Source: Bacteroidales bacterium (GTDB taxonomy: Bacteria > Bacteroidota > Bacteroidia > Bacteroidales > Bacteroidaceae). Taken from it: 43,281 nt of DNA. The stretch spans positions 1 to 43,281 of the forward strand of contig JAGHUS010000060.1 in the NCBI GenBank assembly GCA_018064685.1. Direction: 5' to 3'. The notes beneath the pieces are model-generated. The model was given only the letters and a program-made list of their open reading frames with translations, was not told where the DNA came from and did not search any database. The position numbers and the translations under genes were made by a program. This document shows, in pieces, positions 35,206-43,281 of the stretch (position 1 is its first letter; each line of letters opens with the position of its first letter).

Positions 35206-36501
35206 TTATTTCTTCTTGATCTCTTCAATCACCTCGTCCTGCACCTCTCCCGCTATTCGGATGGCCGTTGTGGGGTCGACCTGATATTGTGTGGCTAGAA
35301 CATCCTGCAAGCGCACAAGCTGCTCGTTGGCTATCTTGCTCTCCTCCAGAAACTTCTCTTGCGATGCCATATTCTCCTTGGTATACACTTTGGCCAGTGT
35401 GGCACGTGCCTGCTGCTTGAAGCGGGCTCTGAACTTCTCGGCAGCCAGTACCATCATCTGCTTCTGATACTCTTTCATCTGTGGCGAGAGAGAGGCGGCA
35501 GTGTCCATCGACAAATACGACGAGTCGTGCAGATACCTCTCCAGCATCCTGTCCTTCTCGGCTTCGGTGGCCGACTCTATGTTGGTGTTGACAAGCGGGT
35601 CGAGCGAGTTGGCACCTGTCAGATAGCTGTCGTCAAATCTTTCTGCTTTGAGCGAATCGGGGTTGACCAGATTCTTTATGTCTATCTCGTTGTCGTTTGT
35701 CCAAGGGAAGAACAGCAGGAGTGCGATGATGGCCAGGACGGCTGCCACGGAGACGATGATGTGTGTGATCTTGCCACCCTTGCCACGAGTGTTTATCGTA
35801 TCGAGCATCTGTTCGGCACGTGTGGGGCGGTCGCTCATCTTCTCGCTTACGGCCTTCTTGGTCGGAGCGCTGTATTTGAAAGGTAGTGAAGGGTAGGGGT
35901 GAAGGTACTGTATGATGCGTCCAATGCCATACATGTCAGTACGTTGGTCGGGTTCTTCCGTGTTGAACAATTCGGGTGCTACGCTTTCATCGGGCGTGTC
36001 GTAAAGGAGGCTTTTGACGGGCATGAACACCGAAAGTGGGGGCATTAAGGCTATCTGGTTTATGCCTCCCTTGGTGACAAGGATGCTTTGTGGAGTCAGT
36101 TCCCAGGCCTGCTGGTCAAGGTTGTGAAGGTATTGTGCCGTCTCGATGAGCTGGGCAATGATGTTGTCTGTCCATTTCTGCTCAAGACGGGCGTTGGGGT
36201 TGTCCACCATCAACTGTGCCAAGGAGGTGTACTTGCCAGGCGTCATGATCCAGAACTCGCCGCGCTCGTCACTGGCCAGCGTGATACAGCGCAAGCATCT
36301 TGGCGAGGTATAGGGTTCGGTGATGCTGCCCAGCTGGCGGAAGATGCCCATGAAAGCCTCTTCGCCCACCAAATGTGCATGTGGACGGCAAACGAGCATC
36401 TCTTTGCCCTGATGCTGCTCTACAGCCACATACATGGCTGCGTTGTAGGCTATACGGCCCGGTTCGCTATAGTTGCGATTGGCAATGCTTGCTAGTTTCA
36501 T
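35206..36501 (-). CDS. Membrane-anchored Hanks-type pseudokinase
   Basis: A 431-aa protein with a cytoplasmic kinase-like domain (1-240), one membrane helix at 246-266 (HIIVSVAAVLAIIALLLFFP), and an external coiled-coil-rich domain (270-431). Kinase marks are clear in the C-lobe: SVAPEL (Ala175-Pro176-Glu177, the APE motif), RTDMYGIG (Asp189 of the F helix), and DRPTRAEQML (Arg225). The catalytic loop reads WELTPQSIL where active kinases have HRDLKPENIL, so the Asp is Glu134 and the Asn is Ser139; where DFG is expected it reads IALM. No Gly-rich loop is seen. It should bind partners, and perhaps nucleotide, but not phosphorylate. Single-gene transcript, divergent from the aminotransferase. 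Confidence 0.82.
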   Translation of the reverse strand: MKLASIANRNYSEPGRIAYNAAMYVAVEQHQGKEMLVCRPHAHLVGEEAFMGIFRQLGSITEPYTSPRCLRCITLASDERGEFWIMTPGKYTSLAQLMVDNPNARLEQKWTDNIIAQLIETAQYLHNLDQQAWELTPQSILVTKGGINQIALMPPLSVFMPVKSLLYDTPDESVAPELFNTEEPDQRTDMYGIGRIIQYLHPYPSLPFKYSAPTKKAVSEKMSDRPTRAEQMLDTINTRGKGGKITHIIVSVAAVLAIIALLLFFPWTNDNEIDIKNLVNPDSLKAERFDDSYLTGANSLDPLVNTNIESATEAEKDRMLERYLHDSSYLSMDTAASLSPQMKEYQKQMMVLAAEKFRARFKQQARATLAKVYTKENMASQEKFLEESKIANEQLVRLQDVLATQYQVDPTTAIRIAGEVQDEVIEEIKKK

Positions 36502-36521
36502 ATCATACTATATTTTGTTTG

Positions 36522-36553
36522 CAAATTTACGTTTATTTGAATTAAACACCAAA
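36522..36553 (-). promoter_or_regulatory. Pseudokinase gene promoter
   Basis: The minus strand has TTTG (36550-36553), 20 nt, then TAAATTTG (36522-36529). The leader to ATG 36501 is about 16 nt. Confidence 0.82.
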
Positions 36554-36600
36554 GTTTTAACGTATTTTGTGTATATTTGGGCGAATTCCTTTTGATTTTC

Positions 36601-36631
36601 TTGTTTATTTTCCAATATGTGATTATCTTTG
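36601..36631 (+). promoter_or_regulatory. Aminotransferase operon promoter
   Basis: TTG (36601-36603), 20 nt, then TATCTTTG (36624-36631). The leader to ATG 36666 is about 30 nt. The frame extends upstream of ATG 36666 through this promoter, which rules out the longer start. Confidence 0.75.
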
Positions 36632-36665
36632 CACGATTTATTTAAAAGAATTTAATAGAACAAAC

Positions 36666-37874
36666 ATGCCAAAAATATCAACTCGTGGTCATGAGATGCC
36701 CGAATCTCCCATTCGCAAGCTGGCTCCGCTAGCCTTTGCTGCTAAAGAGAGAGGCGTGCATGTGTATCACTTGAATATTGGTCAGCCCGACTTGCCCACC
36801 CCCAAGGCTGCACTTGATGCCATCCGCAATGTAGATCGTAAGATTCTGGAGTATAGTCCTTCTCAGGGTTATCTGAGCTATCGCAAGAAGCTTGTTGGCT
36901 ATTATGCCACTTACAACATCAACCTCGAGCCCGATGATATTATCATCACCAGTGGCGGTAGCGAGGCTGTGTTGTTCTCGTTCCTGGCCTGCTTGAATCC
37001 TGGCGACGAGATTATCGTTCCCGAACCTGCCTATGCCAACTATATGGCTTTTGCCATTTCGGCCGGTGCGGTGATTCGCACCATCGCTACTACCATCGAG
37101 GAGGGCTTCTCGCTGCCCAAGGTGGAGAAGTTCGAGGAACTGATCAACGACCGCACTCGTGCCATATTGATTTGCAACCCCAACAACCCCACCGGTTATC
37201 TGTATACCCGACGTGAGATGAACCAGATTCGTGACTTGGTGAAGAAGTACGACTTGTACCTCTTCTCGGACGAAGTCTATCGTGAGTTCATCTACACCGG
37301 TTCACCTTATATTTCTGCTTGCCACCTGGATGGCATCGAGAACAATGTGGTGCTGATCGACTCTGTCTCGAAGCGCTACTCCGAGTGCGGTATCCGCATC
37401 GGTGCCTTGATTACCAAGAACAAGGAGGTGCGAAAGGCAGTGATGAAGTTCTGCCAGGCACGTCTTTCACCCCCACTCATCGGACAGATTGCTGCCGAGG
37501 CTTCGCTGGATGCTCCCGAGGAGTATAGCCGTGAGGTTTATGACGAGTATGTGGAGCGTCGTAAGTGCCTGATAGATGGCCTGAACCGCATCCCTGGTGT
37601 GTACAGCCCCATTCCAATGGGTGCCTTCTATACCGTTGCCAAACTGCCTGTCGACGATGCCGAGAAGTTCTGTGCATGGTGTCTGAGCGAATTCGAGTAC
37701 GAAGGCGAGACGGTGATGATGGCTCCTGCGGCTGGTTTCTATACTACTCCCGGTGCAGGGCGCGACCAGGTGCGTCTGGCATACGTGTTGAAGAAGGAAG
37801 ACCTGACACGTGCACTCTTCGTCTTGCGTAAGGCGTTGGAGGCTTATCCCGGTAATACTCAAAAGTTAAGCTGA
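36666..37874 (+). CDS. Class I pyridoxal-phosphate aminotransferase (aspartate-type)
   Basis: A 402-aa cytoplasmic PLP enzyme transferring amino groups between an amino acid and a 2-oxo acid. Fold-type I residues are all present: NPNNPTG with Asn174, SDEVYREF with Asp202 and Tyr205, and SVSKRYSECGIRIG with the PLP-binding Lys236. The N-terminal LNIGQPDLPTP and the substrate-carboxylate Arg near the C-terminus (RDQVRLAYVL) also fit. The substrate (aspartate, aromatic or alanine) cannot be fixed from motifs. It overlaps the next gene by one base (TGATG at 37872-37876), so translation is coupled. Confidence 0.94.
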   Translation: MPKISTRGHEMPESPIRKLAPLAFAAKERGVHVYHLNIGQPDLPTPKAALDAIRNVDRKILEYSPSQGYLSYRKKLVGYYATYNINLEPDDIIITSGGSEAVLFSFLACLNPGDEIIVPEPAYANYMAFAISAGAVIRTIATTIEEGFSLPKVEKFEELINDRTRAILICNPNNPTGYLYTRREMNQIRDLVKKYDLYLFSDEVYREFIYTGSPYISACHLDGIENNVVLIDSVSKRYSECGIRIGALITKNKEVRKAVMKFCQARLSPPLIGQIAAEASLDAPEEYSREVYDEYVERRKCLIDGLNRIPGVYSPIPMGAFYTVAKLPVDDAEKFCAWCLSEFEYEGETVMMAPAAGFYTTPGAGRDQVRLAYVLKKEDLTRALFVLRKALEAYPGNTQKLS

Positions 37875-39151
37875 TGAATCTGGCGTGGTATATGGCTAGG
37901 AGGCTGTATAGCCACGGAGGAGACGTGAAGCGCGTCTCCCGTCCTGCTATTCGCATTGCCACAGTGGGCATCTCGCTTGGTGTGGCGGTCATGATCATAT
38001 CGGTGTGCGTCGTTCTCGGTTTCAAGCGCGAGGTGCAGCAGAAGGTCATGGGCATGGGAGGTCACATCCAGGTGCTGAACTACAATTACCAGACGGGACT
38101 TGAGCAGAAGCCCATCGTGCTGGATGATAGCATTATCGAAGGTTTGCGTGGTGCTGTTGGTGTGCAGCATGTGCAGCGTTTCATCACCCAACCCAGTATG
38201 CTCAAGACCGACGAGACCTTTCAGGGCATCATGCTGAAGGGTGTGGACAGCGACTATGACTTTACCTTCTTGAAGGAACATCTGGTAGATGGCGAGATTG
38301 AGCCGTTCAGCGATACGGTGCGAAGCAAGCGCATCATCATCTCTCAAACCATAGCCCGACAGCTGAAGTTGAAGGTGGGCAGCGAGGTGTATGCTTATTT
38401 CTTCGAGCCAACCAGCAAGAGTGCACCTATTCGCAACTGGCCTTTTACCGTGGCTGGCATCTATGCCACTCACATGGGCGAGTTTGACAAGACTATTGCC
38501 TTCACCGATATCTATAGCACACGCAAGTTGGCAAAGTGGGGTGATGGTCAGGCCTACGACAGCGACCAGTATACGGGTGCAGAGATCACGGTCAAGGACC
38601 TGGAGAAGCTGGACGAATCGGCCTTTGCCGTTGCATCGCGCGTGAATCGTCTTACCGATCGTTTCGGCGAGAACTACACCTCCCCGACAATCCGCGAGTT
38701 GTATCCTGGTGTCTTCAGCTGGCTCTCTTTGCTCGACACCAACATATGGGTCATCCTTGGCTTGATGATTGCGGTAGCAGCATTCACGATGATCAGCGGT
38801 TTGCTCATCATCATCCTGGAGCGAACTCAGTTCATCGGCACTATGAAAGCCTTGGGAGCTACCAATTCCCGTTTGAGGAATCTTTTCCTCTATTTCTCTT
38901 CCTTTATTATTATAAAAGGTATTGTCATAGGCAACATTGTCGGCTTGGGATTGATATTCCTGCAAGAATATACTGGTTTTGTGCATCTGGATGCCGAGAC
39001 GTACTATGTCGACACGGTGCCTGTGGACATGAACTGGCTGTTCATAGCCCTGATAAACATCGGCACATTGTTTGTCTCGTTCCTGGTGCTTATCATCCCC
39101 AGTTTCCTGGTGAGTCGTATACATCCGGCTAGAAGCATCAGATTTGAATAA
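37874..39151 (+). CDS. ABC transporter permease, LolC/LolE-type (FtsX/MacB fold)
   Basis: A 425-aa inner-membrane permease. TM1 is at about residues 25-50 (ISLGVAVMIISVCVVLGF), followed by a periplasmic domain (52-270) with GMGGHIQVLNYN. Three more TM segments follow, near 285-310 (WVILGLMIAVAAFTMISGLL), 335-360 and 385-410. The SRIHPARSIRFE end is typical of LolC/E. Its Gram-negative homologues extract lipoproteins from the inner membrane with LolD. The ATPase gene is not adjacent; in Bacteroidetes lolD is often elsewhere. The long periplasmic domain argues against a FtsX divisome role. Confidence 0.88.
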   Translation: MNLAWYMARRLYSHGGDVKRVSRPAIRIATVGISLGVAVMIISVCVVLGFKREVQQKVMGMGGHIQVLNYNYQTGLEQKPIVLDDSIIEGLRGAVGVQHVQRFITQPSMLKTDETFQGIMLKGVDSDYDFTFLKEHLVDGEIEPFSDTVRSKRIIISQTIARQLKLKVGSEVYAYFFEPTSKSAPIRNWPFTVAGIYATHMGEFDKTIAFTDIYSTRKLAKWGDGQAYDSDQYTGAEITVKDLEKLDESAFAVASRVNRLTDRFGENYTSPTIRELYPGVFSWLSLLDTNIWVILGLMIAVAAFTMISGLLIIILERTQFIGTMKALGATNSRLRNLFLYFSSFIIIKGIVIGNIVGLGLIFLQEYTGFVHLDAETYYVDTVPVDMNWLFIALINIGTLFVSFLVLIIPSFLVSRIHPARSIRFE

Positions 39152-39220
39152 ACGTTATGAATGAAATATGCTAAAAAAGATTCGTAAAACATTATTAACT
39201 ATTTAAATATTAAATTGAAA

Positions 39221-39886
39221 ATGAAATCATTTAAGAGAATTATGTTTGGCTTTGCCGTTGCCGGTATGGGATTAATGGTAAGCGGTTGTGGTGAGGTTGG
39301 TAACAACCTGCTTAATAATCTTGCAACGGCTAGTGCTACGATGTTGGCTGGTTCGCAAAATGGTCAGAGTACCACCGGCACTGACAAGAAGTCTCAGATG
39401 ACTGCTGCTGGCGTTGGTATTCTGGCTCAGCTTTTGCAGGGCATGACCTCCGGTGGCGCTGCCCAGCAGGGAACAAAGAAAACATACACAGGTACTTATA
39501 CCGGTCAGCTCTTGGCTTACAATAAGTCTCAGAAGAACTATGCTAATAGTGGTAAGCTCGCTACGCAGTCTAATGCTACTACCACTTTGGTTGTCGGCAC
39601 TTCGTCGACTGGTATCACCATGCCCGCCATCACCGCTGGCAATGCACAGATGACCCAGGTAACTCTGACCAACTTGGTTGCCAGCAACGGCAAGTATGGT
39701 TTGGGTGATAACAGTACTGCTGTCGAGGGCAAGTTGACCTATGGCGGCAAGACCTACGACCTGGCAAATGCATACGTTGAGTTGACCTACAACGACACTG
39801 CATGTACGTATTCTGCCAGCATCTACTTCGCATACGATGAGGCTGCACAGGCTTATCTCTATGCAATGAACGTTACATTCAAGTAA
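39221..39886 (+). CDS. Lipoprotein of unknown function, Ser/Thr-rich
   Basis: A 221-aa lipoprotein: MKSFKRIMFGFAVAGMGLMV with lipobox VSGC (Cys23). Residues 24-80 are low-complexity Ala/Ser/Thr/Gly/Gln (NNLATASATMLAGSQNGQST). Residues 85-221 form a beta-rich domain with alternating hydrophobic residues (TYTGTYTGQLLAYNKSQK, KLTYGGKTYDLANAYVELTY, ASIYFAYDE), which suggests a beta-barrel or calycin-like fold. I do not recognise the family. ATG 39221 is used; an in-frame TTG at 39215 is less likely. The gene lies 69 nt after the permease gene, with no consensus promoter. Confidence 0.78.
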   Translation: MKSFKRIMFGFAVAGMGLMVSGCGEVGNNLLNNLATASATMLAGSQNGQSTTGTDKKSQMTAAGVGILAQLLQGMTSGGAAQQGTKKTYTGTYTGQLLAYNKSQKNYANSGKLATQSNATTTLVVGTSSTGITMPAITAGNAQMTQVTLTNLVASNGKYGLGDNSTAVEGKLTYGGKTYDLANAYVELTYNDTACTYSASIYFAYDEAAQAYLYAMNVTFK

Positions 39887-39899
39887 ATCGAAGTATAGG

Positions 39900-39932
39900 G
39901 AAGTGGCAGTTGCCTAAGGCGATTGCCTCTTC
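39900..39932 (+). terminator. 15-bp hairpin after the lipoprotein gene
   Basis: Positions 39900-39914 pair with 39918-39932 around a TAA loop, 15 pairs with one T.T mismatch and two G.T pairs. It begins 14 nt after the stop. There is no T-run, so it may be an RNA 3'-end stabiliser instead of an intrinsic terminator. Confidence 0.55.
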
Positions 39933-40015
39933 TGCACCATAAACTCACCGAGGGGGCGTGTCTATAATAAGGTCTCCCTCCACACAAAAAGGCAATAACT
40001 AAACTCTTATAACCA

Positions 40016-41737
40016 ATGATTGATGCTTTGCATATTTTAACGCTTATCGGTTCGGTAGCCATGCTTATGTATGGTATGAAGGTGATGAGCGAGGGTGTAC
40101 AGAAAATGGCAGGTGCCAAGTTGCGTAATGTACTGGGAACCATGACGACAAACCGTTTTACCGGTTTGCTGACGGGTTCTTTCATTACAGCTGCTATTCA
40201 GTCTTCAACCGCTACTACCGTCATGACGGTGAGCTTCGTGTCGGCAGGTTTGCTCACGTTGGCTCAGGCTATTTCTGTCATCATGGGAGCCAACATCGGT
40301 ACGACGTTCACGGCTTGGATCATGGTGATTGCAGGCAGTGGCTTCGATATGAGATTGGTTGTCTATGCCGCTATCTTCCTGGCCATTGTCCTCATTTACA
40401 GTAAGAAGAATATCAACCTGGGCGAGTTCATCATGGGTCTTGCACTCATGCTTCTGGGTCTTACCACCTTGAAGATCAATGCTGCGGAAATGCAGCTCGA
40501 CTCGATCGAGGGTGTCAAGAACTTCTTTGCTACAACCAGCGGATGGGGTTATGGCAGCTATCTGCTTTACCTTGTTGTGGGTGGTTTGCTTACTTGCTGT
40601 GTACAGTCTTCGGCTGCCATCATGGCCATCACCATGACCCTTTGCTCGTCGGGCGTTCTGCCTATCGATATGGGTATCGCATTGGTAATGGGTGAGAACA
40701 TCGGTACCACTATCACCTCTAACATGGTGGCTATGTCTGCCTCTACCCAGGCACGCCGAGCAGCTATGGCTCACTTGATTTTCAACCTCTTCGGTGTCAT
40801 CTGGATTCTCTGCATCTTCCCCTTCTTCGTAGAGTTCATCTGCAACATGGTTGGTGTGCCTTGGGATCATAACAATCCTAATGCCGACCTGGGTGTTGAC
40901 AAGCACATGCTGACAATTGTTCTGGCTGCTTTCCATACCACGTTCAATGTGGCCAATGTGCTCATTCTTATCTGGTTTGTCAAGCCTATGGAGAGAGTCG
41001 TTCAGCTCATTATCAAGGACAAGAAGGGTGGCGAAGAAGAGGAGAGCCGTCTGCGCTTTATCAGCGGTGGCTTGATGAGTACTTCCGAGTTGAGTATTCT
41101 CGAGGCTCGCAAGGAGATTGTTCTCTTTGGTCAGCGTTGCCAGAAGATGTTCGGCTTGGTGCGCGAACTGCTGCATACCGAAAAGACAGAGGACTTCAAC
41201 AAGCTCTTCTCTCGCATTGAGAAATATGAGAGCATCACTGACAATATGGAGCTCGAGATTGCCAACTACCTCAATAAGGTTAGCGAGGGTCGATTGAGTG
41301 CCGAGTCGAAGGGTGCTATCCAGCGAATGCTGCGTGAGGTGAGCGAGTTGGAAAGCATCGGCGACAGCTGTTTCAACCTGGGACGTACCATCAACCGTCG
41401 TCGCAGCTATGCTAACGAGGACTTCACCGAGACGCAGTACGAACATATCCATAACATGATGAGTCTTACTGAAAATGCATTGGACCAGATGAATAAGGTC
41501 ATCTCGCGTGCCGAGCATCAGTATGTCGACTTTAATGTGAGCTACAACATAGAGCATGAGATAAACAACTATCGCACACAGTTGAAGAACCAAAACATGG
41601 TGGATATCAACAATAAGGTTTACGACTACCAGATTGGCGTCTTCTACATTGACCTTATTTCCGAATGTGAGAAGTTGGGCGACTATGTGATAAATGTAGT
41701 TCAGGCAACGAAGGAAAAGCGTGAGTTAAATGGTTAA
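40016..41737 (+). CDS. Na+/phosphate cotransporter family protein with C-terminal PhoU-like domain
   Basis: A 573-aa inner-membrane protein. Residues 1-330 contain two inverted NptA/SLC34-type repeats, each marked by QSS: AAIQSSTATTVM (Gln62) and CCVQSSAAIMAI (about Gln198). GANIGTTFTAW and GENIGTTITSN follow each one, the usual repeat pattern. Residues 345-573 are helical, PhoU-like (LEARKEIVLFGQRCQKMFGL, ELESIGDSCFNLGRTINRRR). It probably imports phosphate or phosphonate-like anions with Na+, but could handle other anions. It overlaps the methionine aminopeptidase gene by 8 nt. Confidence 0.92.
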   Translation: MIDALHILTLIGSVAMLMYGMKVMSEGVQKMAGAKLRNVLGTMTTNRFTGLLTGSFITAAIQSSTATTVMTVSFVSAGLLTLAQAISVIMGANIGTTFTAWIMVIAGSGFDMRLVVYAAIFLAIVLIYSKKNINLGEFIMGLALMLLGLTTLKINAAEMQLDSIEGVKNFFATTSGWGYGSYLLYLVVGGLLTCCVQSSAAIMAITMTLCSSGVLPIDMGIALVMGENIGTTITSNMVAMSASTQARRAAMAHLIFNLFGVIWILCIFPFFVEFICNMVGVPWDHNNPNADLGVDKHMLTIVLAAFHTTFNVANVLILIWFVKPMERVVQLIIKDKKGGEEEESRLRFISGGLMSTSELSILEARKEIVLFGQRCQKMFGLVRELLHTEKTEDFNKLFSRIEKYESITDNMELEIANYLNKVSEGRLSAESKGAIQRMLREVSELESIGDSCFNLGRTINRRRSYANEDFTETQYEHIHNMMSLTENALDQMNKVISRAEHQYVDFNVSYNIEHEINNYRTQLKNQNMVDINNKVYDYQIGVFYIDLISECEKLGDYVINVVQATKEKRELNG

Positions 41738-42605
41738 GAAACAGAAGAAAGCGAAACCTCGGTGGGTAGTGCCTGCGGGCATTGAACCTACCGAGATGGA
41801 CATAAAGATTTTAGAGGCGCAGGCACAAGGAAAACTTGTGCCTCGTCCGCGTTTGATAAAGACTGAAAAGCAGATCGAGGGTATTCGCAAGGCTGGATTG
41901 CTGAACACTGCGGTGCTGGATCATGTGGCTGAGAATATCCGAGAGGGAATGTCTACGCTCGAGATTGACAAGTTGGTTTACGACTTTACCACAAAGCATG
42001 GTGGCATTCCTGCTCCTCTCAACTACGAAGGGTTTCCCAATAGCTGTTGCACCAGTGTGAATGATGTGGTTTGCCATGGCATTCCTTGCGACTGGGAGAT
42101 TCTTGAGGAGGGTGACATTATCAATGTCGACTGCACCACCATTGTTGATGGCTTTTATGCCGATGCCAGTCGTATGTTTGTGATTGGCAGGGCATCGGAA
42201 GAGGATCAGAAACTGGTTGACGTGGCGTGGGAGTGCCTCAAGATTGGCGAGAAGGTTTGCGAGAAGCCTTATGTCTTTGTGGGAGATATTGGCAATGCAA
42301 TAGCCAAGCATGCACATAAGAATGGTTTCACGGTGGTGCGCGACTATTGTGGTCATGGAGTGGGTAATAAGTTTCACGAGGAGCCCGATGTGGAGCATTA
42401 TGGTAAACCTGGTACTGGTATGCTGCTTGTGCCGGGTATGGTGTTTACTATCGAGCCAATGATCAATATGGGCGACTATTACGTCTGCTCGGACGAAGAG
42501 GATGAGACGGGATGGATTGCACTGACCGAGGACGGATTGCCTAGCGCTCAGTGGGAACATACGTATGTGATGACGGAGAATGGGGTGGAGATACTCACCC
42601 ATTAA
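41730..42605 (+). CDS. map: Type I methionine aminopeptidase
   Basis: Removes the initiator Met from new proteins. The 291-aa enzyme has all five metal ligands: Asp134 (INVD), Asp145 (YADAS), His209 (YCGHGVG), Glu242 (TIEP) and Glu276 (QWEHT). Substrate-site His116 (VCHGIP) and His216 (KFHEEP) are also present. An extra basic N-terminus (MVKKQKKAKPRWVVPAGIEP, through residue 44) is longer than in the E. coli enzyme and may help ribosome contact. The first 8 nt overlap the preceding gene, so the two are co-translated. Confidence 0.97.
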   Translation: MVKKQKKAKPRWVVPAGIEPTEMDIKILEAQAQGKLVPRPRLIKTEKQIEGIRKAGLLNTAVLDHVAENIREGMSTLEIDKLVYDFTTKHGGIPAPLNYEGFPNSCCTSVNDVVCHGIPCDWEILEEGDIINVDCTTIVDGFYADASRMFVIGRASEEDQKLVDVAWECLKIGEKVCEKPYVFVGDIGNAIAKHAHKNGFTVVRDYCGHGVGNKFHEEPDVEHYGKPGTGMLLVPGMVFTIEPMINMGDYYVCSDEEDETGWIALTEDGLPSAQWEHTYVMTENGVEILTH

Positions 42606-42695
42606 AAAATAGTTTGAAAAAACTGGTTTCAGTTTCAGCCATACACACCCATTTTGTTTCTGACCCTACATCCCCGTTCTAATTTCCTTTCCCTA

Positions 42696-42784
42696 ACACG
42701 TGAGTGATAATTCAGCCACACTTGCGTGATAGTCGAGTCACACGTGTGTGTTTGTTGAACATACACGTGTGATTTTAATAATGC
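42696..42784. repeat. 22-nt phased ACACGTG repeats, 4 units
   Basis: ACACGTGAGTG (42696), ACACTTGCGTG (42718), ACACGTGTGTG (42740) and ACACGTGTGA (42763) start 22, 22 and 23 nt apart. The second halves differ. It lies between map and the HTH gene, in a 224-nt gap with no gene seen. Confidence 0.7.
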
Positions 42785-42829
42785 ATGTTGCAACGGCTAC
42801 ATATTATCCATTGGATGTCAGGAATTTAT

Positions 42830-43281
42830 TCACCTTGTGAATTGCTCCACTCCAGTGCATGGCTGCCCGGTGATGCGAGTGTAGAGTCTGACACGCATAT
42901 TGCGCAAATTCTGCTGGCTGACGCCCAACAAGGTGGAAATTTGCTTTGGGCGTAGTGGGGTGGTGGAGAGCAGGCAAAGTTGTAGTTCTTGTGGAGTAAT
43001 GTGTGAAGCTTCTAAGTTGTGGCTATGCTGCCAGTTTGGATGTAGGGTGAGGATGTGTTGGTGCAGTTTCTCCCAATCATCAGCGGTGGGCTGTCCACCC
43101 ATGTCAGCTAATTTGCCCATGTGTAGAATGATTTCGCTGAATGCGGGCTTCTTATTATTGTCCTGGGCTTGGACTACCCAACTATTCGTGCAGAAAAAGA
43201 TAATGCCGCTCAAATGTTTATGGAAGTAAAAAGGGAACAAAGCGAATTCCGCGTGAAAGTTGAGGGGAAATCCGAGGTTGT
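42830..43281 (-). CDS. C-terminal part of an HTH regulator, 5' end beyond the window
   Basis: The frame runs open to the right edge (about 150 codons seen), so the N-terminus is missing and a TTG at 43240 is probably not the real start. The C-terminal part has a conserved segment FSEIILHMGKLADMGGQPTA, then DDWEKLHQHI, and a helix-turn-helix: LRPKQISTLLGVSQQNLRNM and RVRLYTRITG. This matches the end of the Bacteroidetes class of regulators that carry TPR or sensor N-termini and a LuxR-like HTH. Upstream residues (FALFPFYFHKHLSGIIFFC) are hydrophobic and may be structural. Targets unknown. Confidence 0.7.
   Translation of the reverse strand, partial: NLGFPLNFHAEFALFPFYFHKHLSGIIFFCTNSWVVQAQDNNKKPAFSEIILHMGKLADMGGQPTADDWEKLHQHILTLHPNWQHSHNLEASHITPQELQLCLLSTTPLRPKQISTLLGVSQQNLRNMRVRLYTRITGQPCTGVEQFTR

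Noticed and set aside
37859..39124. A 421-codon open frame antisense to the LolC/E-type permease
   Set aside because: Opposite a membrane protein with clear TM segments and family ending; the antisense translation is His/Asp-rich without known motifs.
40205..41593. A 462-codon open frame antisense to the Na/Pi cotransporter
   Set aside because: Opposite a gene with intact QSS repeats; no start signal or domain.

Overview
The window comes from a Bacteroidota chromosome, most like Prevotella/Segatella. The evidence is: a SusC/SusD pair; promoters of the Bacteroidetes type (TTTG, about 20 nt, TAnnTTTG) instead of the usual -35/-10; A/T-rich start regions without Shine-Dalgarno sequences; DUF4835/PorD, DUF4843 and DUF4890 proteins; and a secreted protein ending in a Prevotella-style basic C-terminus (GIVIKNGKKVMK). 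No rRNA, tRNA, IS element, prophage or CRISPR array was seen.

Layout. 1-6.8 kb: dnaK, a divergent exported protein of unknown function, recA, a carboxynorspermidine/saccharopine-type dehydrogenase and a small protein of unknown function. 6.8-15.2 kb: a five-gene nutrient-uptake operon read leftward (susC, susD, DUF4843 lipoprotein, PKD-like lipoprotein, TlpA-type thioredoxin). 15.3-20.3 kb: a secreted multi-OB-fold protein, a Gly-rich DUF4890 protein, and a TPR protein whose trypsin-like domain has lost its catalytic residues. 20.4-26.6 kb: a leftward housekeeping run, dnaN, DnaQ-like exonuclease, coaBC, porD, recN. 26.7-27.2 kb: a divergent DUF3127 protein with an SSB-like acidic tip. 27.4-34.6 kb: a tripartite RND efflux operon with a PII-like protein, and a divergent AraC regulator. 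35.2-43.3 kb: a membrane-anchored pseudokinase, a class I aminotransferase, a LolC/E-type permease, a lipoprotein, a Na/Pi cotransporter, methionine aminopeptidase, and the C-terminal end of an HTH regulator cut by the window edge.

The most unusual content is not a gene cassette but the repeats. (1) A GC-rich palindromic, REP-like element occurs four times. Two copies lie inside the 5' ends of susD and tlpA, where they encode the hydrophobic core, and possibly the start codon, of the signal peptides. (2) Degenerate tandem arrays with a 22-nt period occur in three intergenic regions; the largest holds 11 units in perfect register. (3) Shorter 7-, 8-, 10- and 24-nt arrays sit in other gaps. One 7-nt array separates a TTTG box from the TATCTTTG box at the susC start codon, so changes in copy number could alter expression. 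Other points to follow up are the SSB-tail mimic facing dnaN, the pseudokinase, the pseudoprotease, and an AraC-type direct repeat between the efflux and regulator promoters.

All function calls rest on reading motifs by eye; no database search was run.
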